Origin: Artemisia argyi
Lineage: Eukaryota; Streptophyta; Magnoliopsida; Asterales; Asteraceae
DNA length: 64,000 nucleotides
Direction of reading: 5' to 3'
Assembly: GCA_030686995.1 (NCBI GenBank)
Contig: CM060697.1
Coordinates: 103,601,272 to 103,665,271 of the forward strand
Part shown: positions 32,690 to 50,702 of the stretch, piece by piece
Layout: the number at the start of each line of letters is the position of its first letter
Position numbering within the stretch: the stretch's first letter is position 1
Notes under the pieces: model-generated
Seen by the model: only the letters and a program-made list of their open reading frames with translations
Told to the model about the DNA's origin: nothing
The model's database searches: none
Position numbers and translations under genes: made by a program

Positions 32690-33775
32690 GAACAACGTCA
32701 CAGCCACCGGTGGGATGAATACTTAGCATTCATATTAATAGTACATTACAAATTAAACATGCAATATTTTACTTTATGTAATACCGATGAACGGGCTAAT
32801 ACTATTGATTCGTTAGCAAATAAGTTTATTGAAAATAATGTGACGAGCATTCAATTTTTAGTCAATAATTATTACTACACTTTGTTGGTGCATTTTAATA
32901 TTTTTGCTCTTAATGTAGTTTTTTGTCTTGCGGTGTGTTAATGTCACTTTCTTAATTAAACGTCGTGGAATATTGCGTGACTTGATATTTGATATAATTG
33001 TGAAAATTATGTCGATGTTACATATTGAAAATGGTAGTATATAATAAAAATATCTTTACACTATCATCTTAACAATGAGAATCTTCTAAATCAAAGAAGT
33101 TTATAAAGGAGAAGAAAATTGTATTTCAAATGTTATTCTACACCTATCACGAGGTAAGCATTATTCATTTGAGTTTGAGATCATGTGATTCATGTCGTTA
33201 TACTGTAAATACTTAGAGTGAGTTACTAAGGAATGCTCCAAATTCGATATTATAGTTTATGGAAAAAATGTTGTAGTAATGCATTAATTAAAAATAATAA
33301 TTTATGTAACTTACTCATATTAAAATATTCATATGAAAAGCCTCATTTAAATATAACATTTTGCAAAAAACCTCTTCACATTAAAGAAAGAGATGGAGAA
33401 GTCACGAAAATTGTATCAAGAACAAAACATGCAAAATGCCAATGAACAACAACGACAAAGACAACAACAACAACAACAACGCCACCGGTCTCAATATAGA
33501 TGAATACTTAGCATTCATATTAATAGTACGTTACAAATTAAACATGCAATATTTTACTATACGAATTATAATTTATTATACGAATTATAATTTATACTCT
33601 TGAATATACTAATTACTTTAATGTTTTATGTTTTTATAGTTTTGTTAAAAAGGAAATTTGTTTTATAGTTCTCTTTTAATAATGTAATTTATTGAACAAC
33701 GAAGTCCGTCTTTCACAAAAAATAAGAGCTTCAAACATGAACAAAAAATTAGTCCCGAACATTACGAAAAAAACA
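31768..33775. other. Non-coding region with a duplicated CAA-repeat block
   Basis: AT-rich with no convincing gene. A block of about 175-200 bp is duplicated at 32576-32776 and 33380-33556. It contains AAAGAAAGAGATnGAGAAGT, a (CAA)n stretch and TACTTAGCATTCATATTAAT. A Gln-rich frame across the first CAA run is not supported as a gene because the second copy is shorter and shifted. The region may belong to the Helitron whose tail lies at 34698. A possible 5' end (A|TCTTATATAT near 31939) is only a guess. Confidence 0.5.
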
Positions 33776-34698
33776 ATTAGATCCAACCTGTGTGCATCGC
33801 ATGGGTCCTGAGGCAGTCCAAACCTGTGTGCATCGCACGGGGATGAATATAAAAGGTCTCCAACATTACTGTCATCGCTTCATATCTAAAATAATTTATG
33901 TAACTTATACATATTAAAAAATTACATGTGACGAGACTCTTTTCAATGTAACTTCTTGAAAAAAATCTCTTCACATATACTCTTTTAATGTCAATAAACT
34001 ATTTTAAATGTGTGCCATGCCTAGAAATGTGATACCATCACAACTTAGATATATAATGACAAAAATAATTGCCGAAGATTACGCTATAAAAACTTATATA
34101 CAGTCCATGTGCAACTCAATAAAGTATTTTAAATACGTATAAAGCTTATCAAATGTGTGACACCATGAAAACTTAAATATAAAATTACAAAAATAAATGC
34201 CAAATATTACACTATAAAAACTTCTATACAGCCCATGTGCATCGCACGAGAATTGTTGACTATCATAAGAAATAGTTATAACTTAGCCCGATGTAGTAAT
34301 ATTAGTTAGTTCAAATAAAAAACGATAGAGTCAATACCTAAATATATAGACAAAAATATTACGTAAAAAAATACATCTTAAAAGATTACATGTCAATAAA
34401 CTATTTTAAATGCGTATCATGCTTACAAAATGTATGCTACCATGAAAACTTATATATATAATGACAAAAATACGTCCTGAATATAAAATGACAAAAATAA
34501 ATGATGGATATTAGACTTTGAAAACTTCTATACAGCCCATGTGTATCGCACGGGCTTTCATGACTATTCATGTTTGCAAGTATATTCAAATAATGAAATG
34601 ACATGATCCCGCAATGAATACATGATGAAAATTAGTGAACATTATGTTATGAACACTTAGATACAGCCCGTGTGCAACGTACGGGTCTGGTTGCCTAG
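33776..34698 (+). mobile_element. Helitron-like 3' end with repeated terminal hairpins
   Basis: The last unit has a hairpin CCCGT...ACGGG (34667-34685), nine bases, then CTAG at 34695-34698 followed by T, the expected Helitron 3' terminus. Related hairpin cores of the type GCCCATGTGCATCGCACGGG occur at 33787-33805, 33823-33842, 34231-34250, 34535-34554 and 34666-34685, with a decayed one at 34101-34115. Three are preceded by the same 110-150 bp of flank (CAATAAACTATTTTAAATG...CTATACA). Element 5' end and transposase not found. Confidence 0.55.
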
Positions 34699-35218
34699 TA
34701 TAGACATATATTAATGTTGTATATTGATTACAATTAATATCTGTACAAAATATAATAAATAGTTTCTTGTAATAATGATTCAAGGAAAGGAAACTCCAAT
34801 TTAATATAATCTACACTAATTCACTTTTGTATGTTTTCATCCCCACGAATATTACATTTCATATTTCAATATTAATTTTTTTCTATAAAATGATTGTTCA
34901 TGCCAAACTTGGAACCATATCTTCAAAAGTGGTCATAATAGCATACTTATCTTGATATAGTTATCATCCTTAACCAAACCATGTTACATATTTAATATCA
35001 TATGGTAAAATCATTAAACCACAAAATGATCAATATTTGATCTCAGTTATGGAAAAATGATAAATTCTCATAAATTTCTGACACTTTTTGAAGAAAAAAG
35101 TAGGATTTCCCTACACCTTTGGACTTCATCTCTATCTCAAATTTATGTAATACGCGCAAACTTAAAGATACTCATACCTATCTTTTAACCATTATTAACT
35201 ACCACTAAACCACATCCC
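34699..35218. other. Upstream region of the BBE-like gene
   Basis: AT-rich sequence between the Helitron tail and the gene; no ORF of note. It presumably holds the gene's promoter, placing the Helitron end within about 570 bp of the start codon. Confidence 0.5.
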
Positions 35219-35231
35219 ATTATATATATAC
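35219..35231 (+). promoter_or_regulatory. Probable TATA box of the BBE-like gene
   Basis: ATTATATATATAC about 40-50 bp before the ATG, followed by a short CA-rich leader and a good start context (ACAACAATGG). Confidence 0.55.
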
Positions 35232-35269
35232 ATCTACTCTACTCATTCTAAGCAAACAATAAGACAACA

Positions 35270-36835
35270 ATGGAATCTCATCCTCTTGTTCTTCTTGTTC
35301 TCTTTTTTTTCGTGTCACAATCAACTTATTCACAACAAACACCTTTCACATCTTGCTTACAAGCCAAAATAGGTCCATTAACTAACATACTATATGCTCC
35401 AAAAAATCCATCATACACACCAAAATTACAAGAATACATCAAAAACAGCCGTTTTAACAAAAGCACGACTCCAAAACCAAACTACATTGTTACTCCAAAC
35501 ATGTTCGCTCATGTTCAAGCCATTGTCAATTGTGCCAATGGTAACAACATTCAAATCAAGATAAGGAGTGGTGGCCATGACTATGAAGGTATATCTTACA
35601 CTTCTACAGAACCTAGTTTTATACTTCTTGATATGTTTAACTTAAGAAACATATCGGTTAATGTTGGGGCCCGTTTAGCTTACGTTCAAGCAGGGGCCCA
35701 AATTGGTGAGCTTTATTATAACATTTGGAAAGCTAGCAATAATCTTGCTTTTCCAGGTGGTGTGTGTCCCACCATGGGAATTGGTGGACACATTAGTGGT
35801 GGTGGATATGGTGCCATGTTGCGAAAATATGGTTTGTCTGTTGATAATGTGGTTGATGCTGAAATAGTTGATGTGAATGGGAGGATTTTGGATCGTAAAA
35901 GTATGGGTGAGGATCTTTTTTGGGCTATTCGCGGGGGTGGTGGTGCTAGTTTTGGAGTTATATTGTCGTATACTGTTACATTAGTTGATGTCCCAGAAAT
36001 AGTGACAGTTTTTCGTGTGGAAAGGGTTTTAGAAGAAAATGCAACAGATTTAGTTAATCATTGGCAATACATTGCCCCGGTTATTGATAATCGTCTATTT
36101 CTTAGGTTATTTATTCAACCAGTAACAATAGAACCACATGGAAAGACGATCAAGGCTAGCTTTATAGCAATGTTTCTTGGAAATGGTCAAGAACTTTTAA
36201 GTGTTACGAACAAGGAATTTCCTGAATTGGGGGTAAATAAAAATGATTTACGTGAAATGAGCTTGATTTATTCTATACTTTATTTTTCTAACTTTGACAA
36301 CAAGACTAAACCCGAGATCCTTCTTGATAGACAATCGGACACAGTAGACTTTGGTAAAAGAAAGTCGGACTATTTCCAAACTCCAGTTCCAAAAACAGGT
36401 TTAGATTTGATATTCAAAAAGATGATGGAGTTGGGAAATGTTGTTCTCCAGTGGAATCCATATGGCGGAGTCATGGCTCAAATTCCCTCCTCAGCAACTC
36501 CATACCCTCACCGGGCTGGATTTTTGTGGAAAGCGCAATACTTGGTAGACTGGAAAGACGCCACAACGGAAAAAGACAATTTGAATCAGATGCGAAGTTT
36601 GTATGATTTCATGACACCGTATGCATCAAACTCCCCTAGAGGTGCATTTCTCAACTATCGGGATATTGACATTGGTGTTAATCACAACGGTGCAAATAGC
36701 TATGTTGAGGGCAAGGTTTACGGTGAAAAATACTTCTTGGGTAATTTCGATAGGCTCGTGAAAATCAAGACTGCGGTTGATCCAAAAAATTTCTTTCGTA
36801 ACGAGCAAAGTATTCCAACTTCTTCAACAAAATGA
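35270..36835 (+). CDS. Berberine-bridge-enzyme-like FAD-linked oxidase (secreted)
   Basis: An intact, intronless 521-residue protein of normal family length. A signal peptide (about 1-21, MESHPLVLLVLFFFVSQSTY) implies secretion or vacuolar targeting. The FAD-binding domain (about 70-245) has both flavin attachment residues: His103 (SGGHDYEG) and Cys166 (GGVCPTMGIGGH), i.e. bicovalent FAD. The substrate domain follows, and the C-terminal BBE segment ends NSYVEGKVYGEKYF...DPKNFFRNEQSIP. Lys421 and Gln423 (WKAQY) and Tyr463 (LNYRDIDIG), with Tyr180, match the active-site set described for Arabidopsis BBE-like 13/15, which oxidise monolignols. The oxygen-gate position (Cys+3) is Met169. The substrate cannot be told from sequence; relatives also act on carbohydrates and alkaloids. 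It is the only intact host gene here. Confidence 0.93.
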   Translation: MESHPLVLLVLFFFVSQSTYSQQTPFTSCLQAKIGPLTNILYAPKNPSYTPKLQEYIKNSRFNKSTTPKPNYIVTPNMFAHVQAIVNCANGNNIQIKIRSGGHDYEGISYTSTEPSFILLDMFNLRNISVNVGARLAYVQAGAQIGELYYNIWKASNNLAFPGGVCPTMGIGGHISGGGYGAMLRKYGLSVDNVVDAEIVDVNGRILDRKSMGEDLFWAIRGGGGASFGVILSYTVTLVDVPEIVTVFRVERVLEENATDLVNHWQYIAPVIDNRLFLRLFIQPVTIEPHGKTIKASFIAMFLGNGQELLSVTNKEFPELGVNKNDLREMSLIYSILYFSNFDNKTKPEILLDRQSDTVDFGKRKSDYFQTPVPKTGLDLIFKKMMELGNVVLQWNPYGGVMAQIPSSATPYPHRAGFLWKAQYLVDWKDATTEKDNLNQMRSLYDFMTPYASNSPRGAFLNYRDIDIGVNHNGANSYVEGKVYGEKYFLGNFDRLVKIKTAVDPKNFFRNEQSIPTSSTK

Positions 36836-37140
36836 GTGCTAAATTATTGTGTTATGGATAATGAAAACTGCTATTTCTCTTAAGTGTATTATGTAGTTTT
36901 CACTATTTTAAATATTGTGGAAATCATGCTTAAAATATTTAATAGAATTATGAAAGAGGAAGAATACAAATTTTCAGTTATATAGCTTGTGTGTTCTTTT
37001 CTCAAATTTAATAGATAATGTGGGCGGATATAAGATTTATATACTCATTTTAGTACTTGATATGATATGGTATTTTGATCTATATGTTAAGAAAACAATT
37101 GTTAGCAACTTAGCGTAATCCATTGTTTTTAACACTATCA
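36836..37140. other. 3' flank/3' UTR of the BBE-like gene
   Basis: AT-rich; probably the 3' UTR and polyadenylation region. I see no clear AATAAA; weaker AATAnn signals are present. A Ty3-type element begins 311 bp after the stop codon. Confidence 0.5.
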
Positions 37141-37145
37141 CCTTG
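37141..37145. other. Target-site duplication CCTTG (left copy)
   Basis: Repeated exactly at 43998-44002 after the second LTR. Confidence 0.9.
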
Positions 37146-40228
<3,083 letters not shown>

Positions 40229-40913
40229 GATTGGTACCAGAGCCTTGGTTATAGAGAACTAGGTTGCATTTAGTGCCTAGACTATAACTGCTATATACGT
40301 TAAGACTCTCCTCTTTATTTGCCTTACACACACTACATACACATACGCTTCTTGGTAGTTGTTGGTTTAGTTCTACGCTGTTAGATGATGTGACTTTAGT
40401 ATTATAAGGAGCCCCAGAGATTCGTCGAGTCATTAAAAACATGGTGCTCAGTAATAACTAATTAGTTAACTTGGTCTTGTAACAGTTCTTGTTTGATGAG
40501 ACACAAGATTTGAGTTAAATAATATTATTGCTTAGCTTTAGGGAATTGATGGCTTGATTATCTTACTATCGGCCTCAGAAGGTGGATTTTGTGTCGGAAA
40601 TTCTTAAGTAGGATGTTTTAGAATCTCCTTATTTAAATGGATTGGGACGCCTCTTCAGTTAAATAAAGAAATTGTAAATCACCGAACCATGAGTTTATGA
40701 TCCCTTACTTACATAAATTTGGACGCTTCTTTATGTAAGTAAAGAGTTATAAATAAGTGGGCTTATTCACATCCGATACAACTCCTTAACCAGAACCTTA
40801 GACGAATCAGAGTGAACACCACTATATTAGAGATCCCGAATTCTCTTAGACACACCGTAAGTAGTTAACATCAACTGAACTTCGGGACGAAGTTCTCCTT
40901 AAGGGGTAGAGAC
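40229..40913 (+). other. Element A interior, coding-free
   Basis: Primer site, a motif 44 nt downstream, a pre-polypurine hairpin and the polypurine tract are the only recognisable signals. It has no ORF of substance and no similarity I can see to gag. Confidence 0.8.
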
Positions 40914-43997
<3,084 letters not shown>

Positions 43998-44134
43998 CCT
44001 TGCATACTATGGATATTAAAAATTAGAATCTGGGCTTTTAGATTTTGGATGACAATCTTGCATCTAAGGCTACTAGATAGAAAAAGAACACTGCCCTGAT
44101 GTTTCTAATCAAATAACTTTTGAGGCCAACAGCT
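43998..44134. other. 137-bp host spacer between elements A and B
   Basis: It begins with the CCTTG duplication of A and ends with the CAGCT duplication of B. No feature seen. It shows the two elements landed about 130 bp apart, in the same orientation. Confidence 0.85.
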
Positions 44135-47068
44135 TGTCACAACTCGTAAATTCTGGTCTTTTCCCGAACTTTCAACATTTACTATTCATCGGTTACTATT
44201 CATCGATCACTATTCATCATTTTACTATTCATCATTTTTTAGGTCAGTTTGATATTCTGAGAAGCGTTTTAAAATTTTACTATTCATAAAACACTATTCA
44301 CCTCCGGAGAAAATTTGTCATTTTTACGTGGGTTGCGTCATTTTTGTAAACGTACGATTATTAACCTAAGAAACGTTATCTTATGAACTAATATTTTGAA
44401 TAATTGATCTGACACTCCCAACTATGGTCCTAACATATTTTTATACTCATAATAATAATATAAAAATTATATTATTAATTTTCCCGGTATTCTGGAAATT
44501 TATTTAATTTATATCGTACGCCTAATTTATTTACGACGGTTTTCGTAAAAACTAAACAATGATCACCCGAACACCCAATATTTATACCCAACATATTTTC
44601 ACAATTTTTATAACTTTATTATGTCCCAATTAACTCCATCATATTTTACTTTAACTCGTCACGGTTTATTTTTAGTTAACTCGGTACCCGGTATCACCTA
44701 AAACTAATTAATATCTAACCAATGTATACCAAAAGTCAAGATTTCTTCAAAATTCTTCCACCTTTTCCCAAATTGCCGCCCCCCCTATACATCCCTCCCC
44801 ATTTTATGGATCTTGTCCAACTTAAATATACATATAAATTATACTTATCATTTATTTCATTTCATTTCACAAATAACAACTAGCAAACTCATCTTTTTCT
44901 CTCTTCTCTTGGTGATGATCGGCCAAGAACAAAGACACAGGAAGAAACCATTAATTTTTGAAGATCAAGTCATAATCATGCTATACTTTCTTTCCTTGTT
45001 GGGGGTTTTGTGATAAAACCCTAGGTTCTTTACATAATCATCTTCAAAACTCATCCATTCATCAAGTAAGCTTCAAGATCACTTGTTGATCTTTCCATAT
45101 TTTCATTTTTCTAGTTTCATGTTGTTTATTCAAGATCTACATGCATATGTTAGTTATACCACTCATTTATATATATATATAACTTTTGAACTCTAGAAAT
45201 GGATTATAGTTGATCCTTGTTAGATCCACTTGGTTTATGATGGTTAGGAACCCATGACACCCTAAGAAGGTGTATGGTAGGATTAGACTAGTTTTGTGAT
45301 GATTGAAAGTGGTTTGGTTGGATTAGAAACTAGATTGGAACACTAGAAATGATTTTTGAAACATTATATAAACCTACTGTCCTTAAAATGAAAACGTGGC
45401 AAACTCAGTGGGTTTGGGGTAACTTTTGACCAAATATTTAGAAAATACATTCCGAGACGGAACTATGGCCGAAAACGGGGATGAAAACGAGTTAATAACG
45501 AAGGAGATACGCCAAAAACGAGTTTAACGACGAAAACTATATTTTCTGAAAACTGCATGCTGTTTGGCATTTTTAGACGGACAAATAGAGGCGTTAGACG
45601 TAACCTAGAGGAGCCGAGCTATCGAAAATATATTAGTATATACTAAAACGAATCCGTGGATATAAAGAACGAGTAAAATGAGCTTAAAACGACCAAGTTA
45701 TACATGTTTTAAAATCGTCAAAACTATATATATATTTAGTCACTACTAGAAATAATATAACTACGTACTAAATAATATATTTTCTAGATTTCTTATTCAA
45801 GGAGTTTATTTTTAATTAACGAGATACGTACGACTCAAGGTTTATTTATGCGACTACTAGACGATATCTTAAGGTTTTCAAAACGAGGAATATAACACTA
45901 ACGTTTTTGTATACGATATATTATGTCAAATTTTTATTATTCTAGTTGGACTTATTTTTCCTAAGTATGGAAAATACTTTACTTTGACTATAACTATTAT
46001 TTCCAAGTTACGAGTGGTATAGGTATCATGTGCATGTGCATTCATTACATCCTTTCATGATCTAAGTAGATCACTATCATTCATATTAGGTTGCGGTTAG
46101 AGATCGAACCTCATTTCTGTGTATCCACTTTTGTCATCGTAGCTATTCGCTCCAGGTGAGTCATAGCCCCACTTTTACTCTTTATACTTGTTTTAACTCT
46201 TTGGGGGAGATACATGCTCAACTAAAAACATACTTTCTTAATACTCAAAACATACTTTCTTGATACTCAAAACATTTATTCTTGATTGTTTTATACTTGA
46301 TTTCATACATACGTGATTGTGATATACTTAACTGTGTTATACTAAACTGTGATGTGTATTCTTGAGCTACTGAGACTTCCAATGGCCCCAGATTAAGTTG
46401 CTGGGCACAACCATGGAGACTTATATACTTCCAATGGCCCCAGATTAAGTTGCTGGGCACAACCATGGAGACTTATATATTTCCACTGGCCCCAGATTAA
46501 GTTGCTGGGCACAACCATGGAAATATACATACAAACGTGAGGTCTTCGGAGATGAAGTGTAGACTCACGACTAATTGCTTAACTGTTGTGATAAACTTAT
46601 ACATGTTTTACTCATACTATATATTGTAGCAGTGGGTTGTAAACACACAGGTTACAAGGCTCTTATGGCGGGACTTGTAACTGAGTGGATTTATGATGCC
46701 TTTGCTGGGAAACCTTTATACATATGCATAAACTTTATTTGTTAAACAAACTCTATGAACTCACCAACCTCGTGTTGACACTTTAGCATGTATTTTCAGG
46801 TTTTAACTTATGGCACGCTACTGGAGGTTTTGGCAGGGCATGGCATGGTCATAGAAGACTCTGATTATTTATATGGGGACCGTTTTAAACTATTTTAAGG
46901 GCCTACTTCCGCACTACTTTTAACAGTGTAAATTTAACATTTTTGATTAAACGATTTTATTCTAAATAATTAAAGTGAAAACCATTTTGAACTTGTGTTG
47001 TAATACCAATTGAGTTACACCCCAGCTACACGTATGCTTCCGCTGGACCCGATTTTGGGGGTGTGACA
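44135..47068 (+). repeat. Element B 5' LTR (2934 bp)
   Basis: Six ACTATTCA motifs occur in the first 175 bp. Three tandem units with GGCCCCAGATTAAGTTGCTG lie at about 46370-46520, and a hairpin at 46651-46681 corresponds in position to that of element A. Confidence 0.95.
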
Positions 47069-47768
47069 GATTGGTATCAGAGCTTTGGCTATAGCGAACT
47101 AAGTGTTTTTAAAACCTAGACTATAGCTACTTTTACGAAAAACTTAACCCTATGACCGTCACGTGCCTGCCTGCCAAGATGATGCCTCACTTGTGGTTAG
47201 TTGCTGACTTAGGTGATGAGATTTGTGTCTCATTATCTGGTTTATTATATTCACTTATTCTAATTGATATCTATCACTGTCTTTCATATAAGCATGTTCA
47301 CGTATCATATATGTCACCCTGTTATGTTTCTCCTTGCATAGTTTCATCATTTGACCTCGAGTTTGGTCACCTGCCTTAGTCTTTCTGTACGTCTTGGTAG
47401 TATAACTGAGCTGAGTATTTCAAAATTCATGGAACCTTGGTGGAATATAGACTAGTCACCTATATTCAACCCGGGATAGTGGGACATAGGCTGACTACCT
47501 ATATCCGACTCAGAAATGAATTTTGCAACACTGAGAATGGTTATAATAAAATTCTGTCTGGATTGAATCCTCTACTCAATTTCCAAATGTTTCATTTATG
47601 TGTGTGTGTACCCTCGTTGTCAGAATGCTTATACTTTTCATCACCTCGTGAACCGCCGCCTGGAAGCACGTCAACTGGTCATTTCATCTCATGAATCTTC
47701 ACCTTTATAACACTTCTGAGACCAACGTTAACTGAACTTCGGGACGAAGTTCCTTAAGGGGTAGAGAC
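47069..47768 (+). other. Element B interior, coding-free
   Basis: Primer site 47072-47083, motif CCTAGACTATAGC near 47114-47127, hairpin 47734-47752 and polypurine tract AAGGGGTAGAGAC at 47756-47768. Short frames here look accidental. Confidence 0.8.
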
Positions 47769-50702
47769 TGTCACAACTCGTAAATTCTGGTCTTTTCCCG
47801 AACTTTCAACATTTACTATTCATCGGTTACTATTCATCGATCACTATTCATCATTTTACTATTCATCATTTTTTAGGTCAGTTTGATATTCTGAGAAGCG
47901 TTTTAAAATTTTACTATTCATAAAACACTATTCACCTCCGGAGAAAATTTGTCATTTTTACGTGGGTTGCGTCATTTTTGTAAACGTACGATTATTAACC
48001 TAAGAAACGTTATCTTATGAACTAATATTTTGAATAATTGATCTGACACTCCCAACTATGGTCCTAACATATTTTTATACTCATAATAATAATATAAAAA
48101 TTATATTATTAATTTGCCCGGTATTCTGGAAATTTATTTAATTTATATCGTACGCCTAATTTATTTACGACGGTTTTCGTAAAAACTAAACAATGATCAC
48201 CCGAACACCCAATATTTATACCCAACATATTTTCACAATTTTTATAACTTTATTATGTCCCAATTAACTCCATCATATTTTACTTTAACTCGTCACGGTT
48301 TATTTTTAGTTAACTCGGTACCCGGTATCACCTAAAACTAATTAATATCTAACCAATGTATACCAAAAGTCAAGATTTCTTCAAAATTCTTCCACCTTTT
48401 CCCAAATTGCCGCCCCCCCTATACATCCCTCCCCATTTTATGGATCTTGTCCAACTTAAATATACATATAAATTATACTTATCATTTATTTCATTTCATT
48501 TCACAAATAACAACTAGCAAACTCATCTTTTTCTCTCTTCTCTTGGTGATGATCGGCCAAGAACAAAGACACAAGAAGAAACCATTAATTTTTGAAGATC
48601 AAGTCATAATCATGCTATACTTTCTTTCCTTGTTGGGGGTTTTGTGATAAAACCCTAGGTTCTTTACATAATCATCTTCAAAACTCATCCATTCATCAAG
48701 TAAGCTTCAAGATCACTTGTTGATCTTTCCATATTTTCATTTTTCTAGTTTCATGTTGTTTATTCAAGATCTACATGCATATGTTAGTTATACCACTCAT
48801 TTATATATATATATAACTTTTGAACTCTAGAAATGGATTATAGTTGATCCTTGTTAGATCCACTTGGTTTATGATGGTTAGGAACCCATGACACCCTAAG
48901 AAGGTGTATGGTAGGATTAGACTAGTTTTGTGATGATTGAAAGTGGTTTGGTTGGATTAGAAACTAGATTGGAACACTAGAAATGATTTTTGAAACATTA
49001 TATAAACCTACTGTCCTTAAAATGAAAACGTGGCAAACTCAGTGGGTTTGGGGTAACTTTTGACCAAATATTTAGAAAATACATTCCGAGACGGAACTAT
49101 GGCCGAAAACGGGGATGAAAACGAGTTAATAACGAAGGAGATACGCCAAAAACGAGTTTAACGACGAAAACTATATTTTCTGAAAACTGCATGCTGTTTG
49201 GCATTTTTAGACGGACAAATAGAGGCGTTAGACGTAACCTAGAGGAGCCGAGCTATCGAAAATATATTAGTATATACTAAAACGAATCCGTGGATATAAA
49301 GAACGAGTAAAATGAGCTTAAAACGACCAAGTTATACATGTTTTAAAATCGTCAAAACTATATATATATTTAGTCACTACTAGAAATAATATAACTACGT
49401 ACTAAATAATATATTTTTTAGATTTCTTATTCAAGGGGTTTATTTTTAATTAACGAGATACGTACGACTCAAGGTTTATTTATGCGACTACTAGACGATA
49501 TCTTAAGGTTTTCAAAACGAGGAATATAACACTAACGTTTTTGTATACGATATATTATGTCAAATTTTTATTATTCTAGTTGGACTTATTTTTCCTAAGT
49601 ATGGAAAATACTTTACTTTGACTATAACTATTATTTCCAAGTTACGAGTGGTATAGGTATCATGTGCATGTGCATTCATTACATCCTTTCATGATCTAAG
49701 TAGATCACTATCATTCATATTAGGTTGCGGTTAGAGATCGAACCTCATTTCTGTGTATCCACTTTTGTCATCGTAGCTATTCGCTCCAGGTGAGTCATAG
49801 CCCCACTTTTACTCTTTATACTTGTTTTAACTCTTTGGGGGAGATACATGCTCAACTAAAAACATACTTTCTTAATACTCAAAACATACTTTCTTGATAC
49901 TCAAAACATTTATTCTTGATTGTTTTATACTTGATTTCATACATACGTGATTGTGATATACTTAACTGTGTTATACTAAACTGTGATGTGTATTCTTGAG
50001 CTACTGAGACTTCCAATGGCCCCAGATTAAGTTGCTGGGCACAACCATGGAGACTTATATACTTCCAATGGCCCCAGATTAAGTTGCTGGGCACAACCAT
50101 GGAGACTTATATATTTCCACTGGCCCCAGATTAAGTTGCTGGGCACAACCATGGAAATATACATACAAACGTGAGGTCTTCGGAGATGAAGTGTAGACTC
50201 ACGACTAATTGCTTAACTGTTGTGATAAACTTATACATGTTTTACTCATACTATATATTGTAGCAGTGGGTTGTAAACACACAGGTTACAAGGCTCTTAT
50301 GGCGGGACTTGTAACTGAGTGGATTTATGATGCCTTTGCTGGGAAACCTTTATACATATGCATAAACTTTATTTGTTAAACAAACTCTATGAACTCACCA
50401 ACCTCGTGTTGACACTTTAGCATGTATTTTCAGGTTTTAACTTATGGCACGCTACTGGAGGTTTTGGCAGGGCATGGCATGGTCATAGAAGACTCTGATT
50501 ATTTATATGGGGACCGTTTTAAACTATTTTAAGGGCCTACTTCCGCACTACTTTTAACAGTGTAAATTTAACATTTTTGATTAAACGATTTTATTCTAAA
50601 TAATTAAAGTGAAAACCATTTTGAACTTGTGTTGTAATACCAATTGAGTTACACCCCAGCTACACGTATGCTTCCGCTGGACCCGATTTTGGGGGTGTGA
50701 CA
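47769..50702 (+). repeat. Element B 3' LTR (2934 bp)
   Basis: Near-identical to the 5' LTR, with the same internal repeats. Confidence 0.95.

Larger units (their letters stand above)
44135..50702 (+). mobile_element. Complete non-autonomous Ty3-type element B: 2934-bp LTRs, 700-bp interior
   Basis: Target duplication CAGCT at 44130-44134 and 50703-50707. LTRs 44135-47068 and 47769-50702 are both 2934 bp (TGTCACAACTCG...GGTGTGACA). I found only four substitutions between them by eye (about 0.14%), so the insertion is very young. The interior (47069-47768) has a perfect TGGTATCAGAGC primer site, a conserved motif 42 nt later, a GAACTTC/GAAGTTC hairpin and a polypurine tract, but no coding sequence. 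The LTR start resembles the LTR of the coding element at 1-7834, a plausible source of its proteins. Confidence 0.95.

Noticed and set aside
32606..32941. Gln-rich protein frame
   Set aside because: It rests on a CAA repeat; the duplicated copy at 33380-33556 does not keep the frame and there is no promoter-like context.
44813..45013. Short frame MSNLNIHINYTYHLF (also at 48447)
   Set aside because: Present because the LTR is duplicated; no homology or coding features, and it lies in the promoter/leader part of the LTR.
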